Made by a program: the position numbers and the translations under genes | The notes under the pieces: model-generated | Seen by the model: only the letters and a program-made list of their open reading frames with translations | What the model was told of the DNA's origin: nothing | Database searches by the model: none | In this document: positions 1-5,659 of the stretch, one piece after another | How the letters are laid out: each line of letters opens with the position of its first letter | Position numbering within the stretch: position 1 is the first letter of the stretch | Assembly: GCA_003536295.1 (NCBI GenBank) | Contig: DPZQ01000157.1 | Coordinates: 1-5,659 of the forward strand | DNA length: 5,659 bases | From: Rhodobacter sp. | GTDB taxonomy: Bacteria > Pseudomonadota > Alphaproteobacteria > Rhodobacterales > Rhodobacteraceae | Reading direction: 5' to 3'

Positions 1-756
1 AACCCCCGCTTCATCTTTAAGTTTTTCGATCAGCTCTGCCACCGACCCCACTTTGACGCCCGCTTTTCGCCCTTGAGGTTCTGTAGTTTTTAAAATGCTA
101 AGACGCGGTGTCACATCCACCCCGTACTCAGCGGCAGTTTTTTCATCAAGCTGCTTTTTCTTGGCCTTCATAATATTTGGAAGGCTGGCATAACGGGGTT
201 CATTCAACCGCAGATCCACCGTCACAATGGTTGGCATTTGTACGCGAATGGTTTGCATGCCTCCGTCAATTTCACGGGTCACCACAGCATGATCGCCTTC
301 GACAGCCAATTCCGACGCAAAGGTCGCTTGCGACCAACCCAGTAAAGCCGACAGCATTTGACCGGTTGCGTTCATGTCATTGTCGATGGCTTGTTTGCCA
401 CAGATTACAAGGCCTGGCCCCTCATCTTTGACAACGGCGGCCAGAAGTTTGGCCACGGCCAAAGGCTCGATATCGGTGTGCACATCGTCGCAAGCCTCGA
501 TCAAGATGGCGCGGTCTGCCCCCATCGCCAAAGCGGTGCGCAGGGTTTCTTGCGATTGTTTGACGCCGATGGATACAACAATCACCTCATCGGCTTTGCC
601 TGCTTCTTTTAGGCGGATCGCCTCTTCCACGGCAATTTCGTCGAAAGGGTTCATCGACATTTTGACATTGGCCAGATCAACGCCCGAACCGTCAGCCTTC
701 ACGCGGACTTTTACGTTATAATCGATTACGCGTTTGACAGGGACCAGCACCTTCAT
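1..756 (-). CDS. etfB: Electron transfer flavoprotein subunit beta (EtfB), 3' end cut by window edge
   Basis: EtfB is the AMP-binding small subunit of the cytoplasmic EtfAB heterodimer. The dimer takes electrons from acyl-CoA and related dehydrogenases and passes them to ETF:ubiquinone oxidoreductase. The 252 codons visible start MKVLVPVKRVIDYN and include the conserved NPFDEIAVEEA segment (36-46), the AMP-site region CGKQAIDNDMNATGQ (119-133) and the family signature DLRLNEPRYASLPNIMKAKK (181-200). The LPNIMKAKKK part (192-201) is the recognition loop that docks partner dehydrogenases. The family is usually about 250 residues and the frame reads LKDEAGV at the edge, so only about a codon plus the stop is missing. 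The start is supported by AAGGAG (complement of 67-72 within 767-772) 10 bases upstream. The gene lies 110 bases after the adenosyltransferase on the same strand; etfA is expected just outside the window. It resembles the ordinary, non-bifurcating mitochondrial-type EtfB; no anomaly is visible. Confidence 0.97.
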   Translation of the reverse strand, partial: MKVLVPVKRVIDYNVKVRVKADGSGVDLANVKMSMNPFDEIAVEEAIRLKEAGKADEVIVVSIGVKQSQETLRTALAMGADRAILIEACDDVHTDIEPLAVAKLLAAVVKDEGPGLVICGKQAIDNDMNATGQMLSALLGWSQATFASELAVEGDHAVVTREIDGGMQTIRVQMPTIVTVDLRLNEPRYASLPNIMKAKKKQLDEKTAAEYGVDVTPRLSILKTTEPQGRKAGVKVGSVAELIEKLKDEAGV

Positions 757-866
757 CTTTACGCTTCTCCTTCGTTATATATTATGCCCACCTTGGGGCT
801 ATTTCTCTTGGTTTAGTAGCTGAAAACGCGCGCAGAAAACAAGCCAAAACCGACTTTACGATGCGG

Positions 867-1457
867 TTACGCGCCTTGGATCTGTGGTCTTGTGAGGCCA
901 GGCACCCATAAAACGTCAGACCGCCCATCGTCATTTGCGATGCGGCCTGCGACAAAAAACCAATCTGACAAACGGTTCAGATAGATCACCGCTTGTGGAT
1001 TGATATCTTCTACTTGGGCCAATTCCACGGTCAAACGCTCTGCTCGGCGCGAGGTGGTGCGACACAGGTGCATGTGCGCAGCCAATGCACTGCCCCCCGG
1101 CAAAATAAAACTGCGCAAAGGTTCAAGGTCGGCGTTCATCACGTCGATTTCCGCCTCCAACCTTGCGACTTGGGCCGCGATGATGCGCAGCGGTGTATAG
1201 CCTGCTTCGGTGTCGCGGGCCATGTCGGGACGGCACAGATCAGCTCCCAAATCAAACAGGTCATTTTGAATCCGCTGCAGGGCGCTGTCCACCTGTCCCG
1301 TCGCGTGCAGGCGCGCCATACCCAAAGTCGCGTTAGTTTCGTCAACTGTGCCATAGGCGCTGACGCGCAAAGAATGTTTGGCCACGCGCACGCCATTTCC
1401 CAAAGCGGTTTCGCCCGCGTCACCTGTTTTCGTATAGATTTTTGATAAAACGACCAT
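867..1457 (-). CDS. pduO: PduO-type cob(I)alamin (cob(I)yrinic acid a,c-diamide) adenosyltransferase
   Basis: This enzyme transfers the adenosyl group of ATP to cob(I)alamin, giving adenosylcobalamin, the cofactor of methylmalonyl-CoA and ethylmalonyl-CoA mutases. The 196-residue product has the PduO/MMAB-family marks in order: the N-terminal ATP-binding stretch YTKTGDAGETALGNG (8-22), AYGTVDETNA (34-43), the FILPGGS segment (117-123), CRTTSRRAER (132-141) and YLNRLSDWFF (159-168). Length is typical for the family, which forms trimers of five-helix bundles. A longer reading frame starts at 1481, but the start at 1457 is preferred: family members begin MVxLxKIYTKTGD, and this ATG overlaps the stop of the upstream membrane-protein gene as TGATG, which suggests translational coupling. 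The purine run GGGGGGAA just upstream is the only ribosome-binding signal. It is unrelated to the CobA/BtuR type. The symbol is by family, since no pdu operon is present; databases may call it cobO. Confidence 0.95.
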   Translation of the reverse strand: MVVLSKIYTKTGDAGETALGNGVRVAKHSLRVSAYGTVDETNATLGMARLHATGQVDSALQRIQNDLFDLGADLCRPDMARDTEAGYTPLRIIAAQVARLEAEIDVMNADLEPLRSFILPGGSALAAHMHLCRTTSRRAERLTVELAQVEDINPQAVIYLNRLSDWFFVAGRIANDDGRSDVLWVPGLTRPQIQGA

Positions 1458-1663
1458 CAGTTCCCCCCGGAGCGCAGCCAAGCAAACAACACAATCAACA
1501 AGACCGCAAAAGCTTGCGCGCCAACACGGTAGCGCATAAGGCGGTTGGAATGTTTCAACGCAAAGCCCCCCCCTTTGCCAAAAGTGCCAATGCCAGCCAT
1601 CAATATAACCAAAACCACCAAGACGCTGATCGTAACGATAATTGCAAACGGGTCAGATAACAT
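1457..1663 (-). CDS. Twin-transmembrane-helix small protein, HIG1-like
   Basis: A 68-residue inner-membrane protein of unknown exact role. It has two hydrophobic helices, about residues 6-25 (rich in I, V and L) and 47-63 (AFAVLLIVLFAW), joined by a basic loop GKGGGFALKHSNRLMRYR (29-46). That pattern matches the bacterial twin-helix family related to the HIG1 domain. In mitochondria, HIG1 proteins associate with respiratory complexes III and IV; a similar role here is inference only. The positive loop predicts a cytoplasmic loop with both ends in the periplasm. Two adjacent ATGs exist (1666 and 1663). The second is preferred because AGGA at 1671-1674 then sits 7 bases upstream rather than 4, and family members begin ML-(S/N)-DP. 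The longer frame starting at 1750 lacks conserved residues before that point. The stop overlaps the adenosyltransferase start by one base. The family sits directly before PduO-type adenosyltransferase and etfBA in many alphaproteobacteria, as recalled from known genomes. Confidence 0.85.
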   Translation of the reverse strand: MLSDPFAIIVTISVLVVLVILMAGIGTFGKGGGFALKHSNRLMRYRVGAQAFAVLLIVLFAWLRSGGN

Positions 1664-1764
1664 CATGCGTTCCTTTATAATCCATTGCCCATGTAGCGCT
1701 TTGACAGGAAATTGCGATAGAAAAAACCAAAAGCACAAAAGCAGATGCAAGTGTCAGGTGGGTT

Positions 1765-2595
1765 TTAGCTTTTTTTAAGCAGCCAATCTAAGGCATTTGT
1801 CGTTAAAATGCGGCGTGCAACATTCATCAGATAGGTTGGGGTCGTGACAAAATACCGCGCTTTGGGGTTTGGGGCTTCTAGGGCATGGGCCAATTTTTTG
1901 CTGACGGCGCGTGCGGGTAGCTCAAACCTGTCGGGTCCTGTGTCACGATAAAGCCGTTCGTGCAGCGTTTCATATTGCTGGGCGCGGGCCGAATTTCTCC
2001 AATCGATCCATTTCTCAAAAGGGCCAATGGCATTCTGGCGAATTTTACTAGTGATCGGCCCCGGTTCTATCAAAATCACTTTGATTGGCGTGTCTGACAT
2101 TTCGATGCGCAAAACGTCGGTCAGCCCTTCCAGCGCGAATTTACTGGCCACGTAGGCACCGCGCCATTTCATGGCCACCAGCCCCAACACGGATGAGCAA
2201 TTGACAATCCGTCCAAAGCCCTGCGCGCGCATGATGGGGATCACCTGCCGCGTCAGATCATGATAGCCAAAAACATTGGTTTCAAAAACCGCACGCAGCC
2301 CTTCGCGTGGCAGATCTTCGGTGGCGCCCGGGCAGGCGAAGGCTCCGTTATTATAAAGCGCATCAAGGCGACCATTGCTGCGCTGTAGCACCTCGGCCAA
2401 GGCGGTGGTGATACTGTCCGGGTCTGCGTAATCAAGTACGAAACTGTCCAATCCTTCATCTCGAAGGCGGGCGCAATCGCTGTCTTGGCGGCAGGTGGCA
2501 AAGACGCGCCAGCCCCGTGCGGACAAAAAATGCGCTGCATCATAGCCAATGCCAGATGAGCAGCCCGTGATGAGTACAGTTTTTTGGGGGGGCAT
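1765..2595 (-). CDS. Short-chain dehydrogenase/reductase (SDR), classical type
   Basis: A 276-residue cytoplasmic NAD(P)(H)-dependent oxidoreductase with a Rossmann fold; the substrate is unknown. Visible classical-SDR elements are the glycine motif TGCSSGIG (10-17), Arg36 after the second strand (favouring NADP(H)), Asp55 for the adenine pocket, NNGA (82-85), Asn107, and the catalytic Ser135, Tyr148 and Lys152 (YVASK). The post-catalytic IEPGPI motif spans 176-181. The C-terminal part (about 185-276) is longer than in the 250-residue core family and ends RYFVTTPTYLMNVARRIL, like the 17-beta-hydroxysteroid/retinol dehydrogenase-like group, where this region shapes the substrate pocket. The start is supported by AAAGGA (2602-2607) 6 bases upstream. 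It is transcribed divergently from parC. Its stop is 101 bases before the start of the membrane-protein gene, so it may or may not be co-transcribed with the cluster. No defect is visible; specificity cannot be told from sequence. Confidence 0.94.
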   Translation of the reverse strand: MPPQKTVLITGCSSGIGYDAAHFLSARGWRVFATCRQDSDCARLRDEGLDSFVLDYADPDSITTALAEVLQRSNGRLDALYNNGAFACPGATEDLPREGLRAVFETNVFGYHDLTRQVIPIMRAQGFGRIVNCSSVLGLVAMKWRGAYVASKFALEGLTDVLRIEMSDTPIKVILIEPGPITSKIRQNAIGPFEKWIDWRNSARAQQYETLHERLYRDTGPDRFELPARAVSKKLAHALEAPNPKARYFVTTPTYLMNVARRILTTNALDWLLKKS

Positions 2596-2677
2596 AGTAT
2601 ATCCTTTAACTGGTTATTGGGCCAAATCCTTTTTGGTTTTGAAGCCTTGATCGGGACAATTTGATTTTTACCTCATT

Positions 2678-2706
2678 AATATGCAATTGGTTCTAGACCA
2701 AGTCTA
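2678..2706 (-). promoter_or_regulatory. Candidate SDR promoter overlapped by two dyads (possible operator)
   Basis: Read on the minus strand, TAGACT (2706-2701) and CATATT (2683-2678) are separated by 17 bases, and each matches the sigma-70 consensus at 4 of 6 positions. Two inverted repeats overlap the -35 end: TTGGT-5 bases-ACCAA (2687-2701) and TAGAC-CAA-GTCTA (2694-2706). Symmetric sites over a -35 are typical of repressor operators, and the half-site TAGACC recurs in TetR-family operators such as NemR sites. No regulator gene lies in this window, so both promoter and operator are inference from base patterns. The dyads could also act on the divergent parC. Confidence 0.35.
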
Positions 2707-2728
2707 AACGGCGCATTACACAATATAC

Positions 2729-4966
2729 ATGACTAAAATACCTGACAGCCCCAAGATAGGCTCTACGCTCGTCTCAGAATCGTTGCGCCATGCTATTGGT
2801 GACCGGTATCTGACGTACGCGCTTTCAACCATTATGCACCGCGCTTTGCCAGATGCGCGCGACGGACTGAAGCCTGTGCATCGGCGCATTCTTTATGCGA
2901 TGCGCGAGTTGCGTCTGGCACCGACGGGAGGCTTTCGCAAGTCGGCTAAAATCTCGGGCGATGTGATGGGCAACTATCACCCGCATGGGGATGCCGCGAT
3001 TTATGATGCGATGGCGCGTTTGGCGCAAGATTTCAATATGCGCTATCCGCTGGTTGACGGGCAGGGAAATTTTGGCAATATTGACGGCGATAATCCTGCT
3101 GCAGCGCGATATACCGAGGCGCGGTTGACGGCGATTGCTGAAAGCTTGATGGACGGCTTGACTGAAAATGCCGTCGATTTTCGCTCCAATTATGATGGCA
3201 CTTTGGAAGAACCCGTGGTTATGCCCGCGGCCTTTCCGCATTTGTTGGCCAACGGTTCGTCCGGGATTGCCGTGGGTATGGCCACCAATATTCCACCCCA
3301 TAACTTGGGCGAATTGATTGACGCGTGCCAAGCCATGATCAAAAATCCCGAGGTCGAAGACGATGCTTTGGTTGAGTTTGTGCTAGGCCCAGATTTTCCA
3401 ACGGGTGGCGTGATTGTCGAGCCTCGTGGCGCGGTGCTTGATGCTTATCGTACGGGGCGTGGGTCGTTTCGGTTGCGCGCGCGCTGGCAGGTTGAAGATG
3501 TGGGCCGTGGCATGTGGCAAGTTGTGGTCACAGAAATTCCCTATCAGGTGCAAAAGTCAAAGCTGATTGAGCGGTTGGCCGAGCTGATCCAAACAAAGAG
3601 AATCCCGCTTTTGGCTGATGTTCGCGACGAATCGACCGAAGATGTGCGGCTGATTCTTGAGCCGCGTGCGCGCAATATCGACCCTGATATGTTGATGGGC
3701 ATGTTATTCAAAAACTCGGACCTCGAAATTCGCTTTAGTTTAAATATGAACGTGCTGATCGATGGGCGCACGCCCAAAGTCTGTTCGCTCAAGCAAGTGC
3801 TGCGCGCTTTTTTGGACCACCGCCGTGAGGTTTTGCAACGCCGCGCTCAGCATCGTATCGATAAGATTGCAGCGCGTCTGAATGTGCTTGAAGGCTATAT
3901 CATTGCCTTTTTGAATTTGGACCGCGTTATTGAGATTATCCGCGCCGAAGATGAGCCAAAGCCCATCATGATGGATGAGTTTGCGCTGAATGATGTGCAG
4001 GCCGAAGCAATTTTGAATATGCGCCTGCGCTCACTACGTCGCTTGGAAGAGATGGAGCTGGTGCGTGAGCGTGACGCGCTGACGCTTGAGCGTGCCGATC
4101 TTGACGGGCTTTTAGACAGCCAAGCGCGCCAATGGGCCCGCATCTCAGAACAGTTGGCAGCGATAAGTAAACAATTTGGCAAAGCCGCCTTGAACGGAGC
4201 CCGCCGCTCAACTTTCGATGAGGCAACGGTTGTAGAGGATGTGCCCTTTGAAGCGATGATTGAACGCGAACCGATTACGGTCATCTGCTCAAAAATGGGC
4301 TGGGTGCGCGCGATGAAGGGGCACGCGGCGCTGGATGGGGACGTGAAATTTAAAGATGGCGATGAAAAACGTTTTATTTTCCACGCCGAGACCACCGACA
4401 AGATTTTGCTTTTGGGGTCAAACGGGCGGTTTTACACCTTGATTGGCGCAAATTTACCGGGTGGGCGCGGCATGGGAGAACCTGTGCGCCTGATGGTCGA
4501 TCTGCCCAACGATGCCGAAATTGTGGATATTCTGATCTATCGGTCAGGGTTCAAATATCTGATCGCCTCAACCGCGGGGGATGGGTTCATTGTCCCTTCG
4601 GAAGAGCTGGTCGCTCAAACTCGTGCTGGTAAGCAGGTCTTGACCGTCAAAGAAGCTGTGGTTGCAGCGCTGTGCCGTGTTATCGAAGGTGATCAGGTAG
4701 CTGTTGTGGGCGAAAATCGTAAATTACTGGTCTTTGCTTTGTCGGATTTGCCCGAAATGGCAAAGGGAAAAGGCGTTCGGCTGCAAAAATATAAAGATGG
4801 CGGCCTTTCAGATGCCACGACCTTTGACAGCACCAGGGGCCTGTCTTGGAAAGATCCTGCAGGGCGCACAAGGCTTGAGCTTGATCTGGCCGAATGGACC
4901 GCAGCGCGCGCATCGGCTGGCCGCATGGCCCCGCGCGGCTTTCCCCGCGAAAATAAATTTACATAA
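2729..4966 (+). CDS. parC: DNA topoisomerase IV subunit A (ParC)
   Basis: ParC is the DNA-cleaving subunit of topoisomerase IV, a ParC2ParE2 complex that decatenates daughter chromosomes; parE is elsewhere. The 745-residue product opens with the winged-helix breakage domain: YALSTIMHRALPDARDGLKPVHRRILYAM (about 30-58), the quinolone-pocket region GNYHPHGDAAIYDAM (81-95), and the catalytic tyrosine Y128 in ARYTEARL. The tower region has IPPHNLGELIDA (188-199), and a coiled-coil stretch spans about 360-480. The C-terminal DNA-wrapping beta-pinwheel shows repeated blades near 516-532, 557-592, 607-642 and 655-690, the last with a GyrA-box-like GKGVRLQKY. The shorter, partly degenerate pinwheel and the lack of a full GyrA box favour ParC over GyrA. 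An in-frame TAA at 2705 leaves ATG 2729 as the only plausible start, yet no Shine-Dalgarno sequence precedes it. The position equivalent to E. coli ParC Ser80 is Ala89, and that of Glu84 is Asp93. Length is typical for alphaproteobacterial ParC. Confidence 0.97.
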   Translation: MTKIPDSPKIGSTLVSESLRHAIGDRYLTYALSTIMHRALPDARDGLKPVHRRILYAMRELRLAPTGGFRKSAKISGDVMGNYHPHGDAAIYDAMARLAQDFNMRYPLVDGQGNFGNIDGDNPAAARYTEARLTAIAESLMDGLTENAVDFRSNYDGTLEEPVVMPAAFPHLLANGSSGIAVGMATNIPPHNLGELIDACQAMIKNPEVEDDALVEFVLGPDFPTGGVIVEPRGAVLDAYRTGRGSFRLRARWQVEDVGRGMWQVVVTEIPYQVQKSKLIERLAELIQTKRIPLLADVRDESTEDVRLILEPRARNIDPDMLMGMLFKNSDLEIRFSLNMNVLIDGRTPKVCSLKQVLRAFLDHRREVLQRRAQHRIDKIAARLNVLEGYIIAFLNLDRVIEIIRAEDEPKPIMMDEFALNDVQAEAILNMRLRSLRRLEEMELVRERDALTLERADLDGLLDSQARQWARISEQLAAISKQFGKAALNGARRSTFDEATVVEDVPFEAMIEREPITVICSKMGWVRAMKGHAALDGDVKFKDGDEKRFIFHAETTDKILLLGSNGRFYTLIGANLPGGRGMGEPVRLMVDLPNDAEIVDILIYRSGFKYLIASTAGDGFIVPSEELVAQTRAGKQVLTVKEAVVAALCRVIEGDQVAVVGENRKLLVFALSDLPEMAKGKGVRLQKYKDGGLSDATTFDSTRGLSWKDPAGRTRLELDLAEWTAARASAGRMAPRGFPRENKFT

Positions 4967-4973
4967 ATCAAAC

Positions 4974-4994
4974 CTTGGACCGCAGTGGCCCAAG
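4974..4994 (+). terminator. Hairpin just after parC (possible 3'-end structure)
   Basis: Arms CTTGGACC (4974-4981) and GGCCCAAG (4987-4994) pair at seven of eight positions (one A-C mismatch) around a five-base GCAGT loop, starting 7 bases after the parC stop. No T-tract follows, so it is not a canonical intrinsic terminator. It may stabilise the mRNA end or act with a protein factor. The position is suggestive; the function is inferred. Confidence 0.3.
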
Positions 4995-5015
4995 ATGTTA
5001 TGAGTGGAGGTGTTG

Positions 5016-5228
5016 ATGCGGTGCGTTTTTTGGCTTGACCGCCTTTGTGATATTGGGTGCATGTGGTGCGGGGATAAATCTGTCATTTTATAGGATGATG
5101 CGCTGGGTGAGCGGATAAACCCAACGCCAACGCAGCTGATCATCTGGGAAGGCGAGGCGGCACGCTCGGGTTGGGCTGGTCGCGCATCGCCGATCAACAG
5201 ATACAAAAATTTACAGAAAATGCAGTAG
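5016..5228 (+). pseudogene. Probable frameshifted small lipoprotein gene
   Basis: A good ribosome-binding site (GTGGAGG, 5004-5010) lies 5 bases before ATG 5016, which starts MRCVF, but this frame stops at TAG 5091. Shifting frame by one base in the T6 run at 5026-5031 gives GLTAFVILGACGAGINLSFY (to 5091), a hydrophobic signal core ending in a lipobox LGAC with Cys encoded at 5062-5064. A second shift back at about 5092-5093 opens a clean frame, DDALGERINPTPTQLIIWEG and onward, to TAG at 5226. Joined, the pieces make a coherent protein of about 70 residues: signal peptide, lipobox, then a hydrophilic domain. Two indels are needed, so it is either a decayed gene or a region with sequence errors. 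I do not recognise the family or know a function. The reading rests on pattern, not on a match, and chance cannot be excluded. Confidence 0.45.
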
Positions 5229-5250
5229 TTGAGATCGAAAAGTGGATGAC

Positions 5251-5273
5251 CGTGAACCCCCACGTGGTTCACG
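5251..5273 (+). other. Perfect 8-bp stem hairpin between the lipoprotein remnant and tuf
   Basis: Arms CGTGAACC (5251-5258) and GGTTCACG (5266-5273) pair perfectly around a seven-base loop. The octamer palindrome CCACGTGG (5260-5267) sits across the loop and right arm. There is no T-tract on either side, so a classical terminator is unlikely. It could end transcription from the left with help, or be a protein-binding site upstream of the tuf promoter. The structure is seen directly; the role is unknown. Confidence 0.35.
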
Positions 5274-5321
5274 TCCTCGTAACATTTGGACCACAATTTT
5301 TCTGCAAGTTTCAACTGAGGC

Positions 5322-5350
5322 TTGATTTTTCTTTTCTAGAAAGATATTCG
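5322..5350 (+). promoter_or_regulatory. Candidate tuf promoter
   Basis: TTGATT (5322-5327) is a fair -35. At 17 bases spacing, TATTCG (5345-5350) is a weak -10; GATATT (5343-5348) is an alternative at 15. It is the best sigma-70-like pair in the 174 bases between the lipoprotein remnant and tuf, and would give a leader of about 45 bases. A 10-base palindrome TTTCTAGAAA (5333-5342) lies in the spacer. The call is tentative because the -10 is poor. Confidence 0.3.
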
Positions 5351-5367
5351 AGCCACGATGCAAAACA

Positions 5368-5380
5368 GGGTCTTTGACCC
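5368..5380 (+). other. Small leader hairpin upstream of tuf
   Basis: GGGTC (5368-5372) and GACCC (5376-5380) form a perfect five-pair stem with a TTT loop. C-rich sequence and four T residues (5387-5390) follow, then the ribosome-binding site AAGG (5391-5394). It lies in the untranslated leader of tuf if the promoter above is right. It is too short to call a terminator; an effect on mRNA stability or translation is possible. Confidence 0.3.
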
Positions 5381-5402
5381 CCCAACTTTTAAGGCGATCA
5401 TC

Positions 5403-5659
5403 ATGGCAAAGGCAAAGTTTGAACGCAATAAACCGCACGTTAACGTCGGCACAATCGGCCACGTTGACCACGGCAAGACGACGTTGACGGCAGCGATCAC
5501 TAAGTATTTTGGCGAATTCCGCGCCTATGACCAAATCGACGGCGCACCCGAAGAAAAGGCACGTGGGATCACGATTTCGACCGCGCACGTTGAGTATGAG
5601 TCAGCAGCGCGCCACTATGCGCACGTTGACTGCCCAGGCCATGCTGACTATGTGAAAAA
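5403..5659 (+). CDS. tuf: Elongation factor Tu (EF-Tu), N-terminal part, cut by window edge
   Basis: EF-Tu is the GTPase that delivers aminoacyl-tRNA to the ribosomal A site. The 85 full codons visible, of about 390-395 expected, begin MAKAKFERNKPHVNVGTIG. They include the P-loop G1 motif GHVDHGKT (19-26), the switch I/G2 motif ARGITI (53-58) and the G3 motif DCPGHAD (76-82), whose His80 is the catalytic histidine of GTP hydrolysis (His84 in E. coli). All key residues are present. AAGG at 5391-5394 lies 8 bases before the ATG. The nearest upstream gene on this strand is the broken lipoprotein gene, not fusA, so this copy is probably not the one in the rpsL-rpsG-fusA operon. It may be the second tuf that many proteobacteria carry; that is inference from upstream context only. 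Confidence 0.98.
   Translation, partial: MAKAKFERNKPHVNVGTIGHVDHGKTTLTAAITKYFGEFRAYDQIDGAPEEKARGITISTAHVEYESAARHYAHVDCPGHADYVK

Noticed and set aside
777..788. A/T-rich ATAATATAT just upstream of etfB as a -10 element
   Set aside because: No -35-like hexamer lies at suitable spacing; the A/T richness may only keep the start region unstructured.
848..868. Inverted repeat AACCG/CGGTT at the adenosyltransferase stop, as a terminator before etfB
   Set aside because: The stem is only five pairs with an eleven-base loop, and it overlaps the stop codon. Four T residues follow on the minus strand, but this is too weak to call.
993..1445. Plus-strand 150-codon open frame opposite the adenosyltransferase gene
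   Set aside because: It is antisense to a clear PduO-family gene, has no recognisable motif or ribosome-binding site, and has the composition expected of a shadow frame.
1701..1729. Perfect plus-strand TTGACA at 1701-1706 as a promoter
   Set aside because: No acceptable -10 lies 16-18 bases downstream, and it would only drive antisense transcription into the SDR gene.
2825..3331. Minus-strand 168-codon open frame inside parC, and a similar one at 3895-4401
   Set aside because: Both lie opposite conserved ParC sequence, and their translations are low-complexity (Ser/Arg-rich) with no family resemblance.
4808..5314. Minus-strand 168-codon open frame spanning the parC end and the intergenic stretch
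   Set aside because: It overlaps the ParC C-terminus and the lipoprotein remnant, has no supporting start signal, and its translation shows no domain.
4967..5402. tRNA or other structured RNA gene in the parC-tuf gap
   Set aside because: No cloverleaf, TψC-like arm or CCA end was found on either strand; only the simple hairpins listed are present.

Overview
The window looks like chromosomal DNA of an alphaproteobacterium, most likely a marine Rhodobacteraceae (Roseobacter-group) species. This rests on protein style, moderate base composition, and a recognisable alphaproteobacterial cluster: small twin-membrane-helix protein, PduO-type cobalamin adenosyltransferase, then etfB. The species cannot be named from the sequence.

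Layout. The left half (about 1-2595) is coded on the minus strand. In transcription order it holds a short-chain dehydrogenase/reductase (2595 to 1765), a 68-residue HIG1-like membrane protein (1663 to 1457), a cob(I)alamin adenosyltransferase (1457 to 867) and etfB (756 to beyond position 1, cut by the window edge at about its last codon). The membrane protein and the adenosyltransferase overlap by one base. The right half is coded on the plus strand: parC (2729-4966), a 436-base stretch without an intact gene (4967-5402), and the first 85 codons of tuf (EF-Tu, from 5403). The 133-base SDR/parC divergent spacer carries two overlapping dyads that coincide with a candidate SDR promoter.

The 4967-5402 stretch holds a hairpin just after parC, what appears to be a frameshifted small lipoprotein gene (5016-5228), a second strong hairpin (5251-5273), and the probable promoter and structured leader of tuf.

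How the genes work together. The adenosyltransferase makes adenosylcobalamin for B12-dependent mutases. EtfB, with EtfA expected just beyond the left edge, carries electrons from acyl-CoA dehydrogenases to the quinone pool. Both functions are needed in acyl-CoA metabolism such as propionyl-CoA/methylmalonyl-CoA and, where present, the ethylmalonyl-CoA pathway. ParC (chromosome decatenation) and EF-Tu (translation elongation) are housekeeping genes unrelated to that cluster.

I found no mobile element, CRISPR array, tRNA or rRNA, and no convincing new multi-gene system. The points most worth a second look are the broken lipoprotein gene and the SDR/parC spacer.
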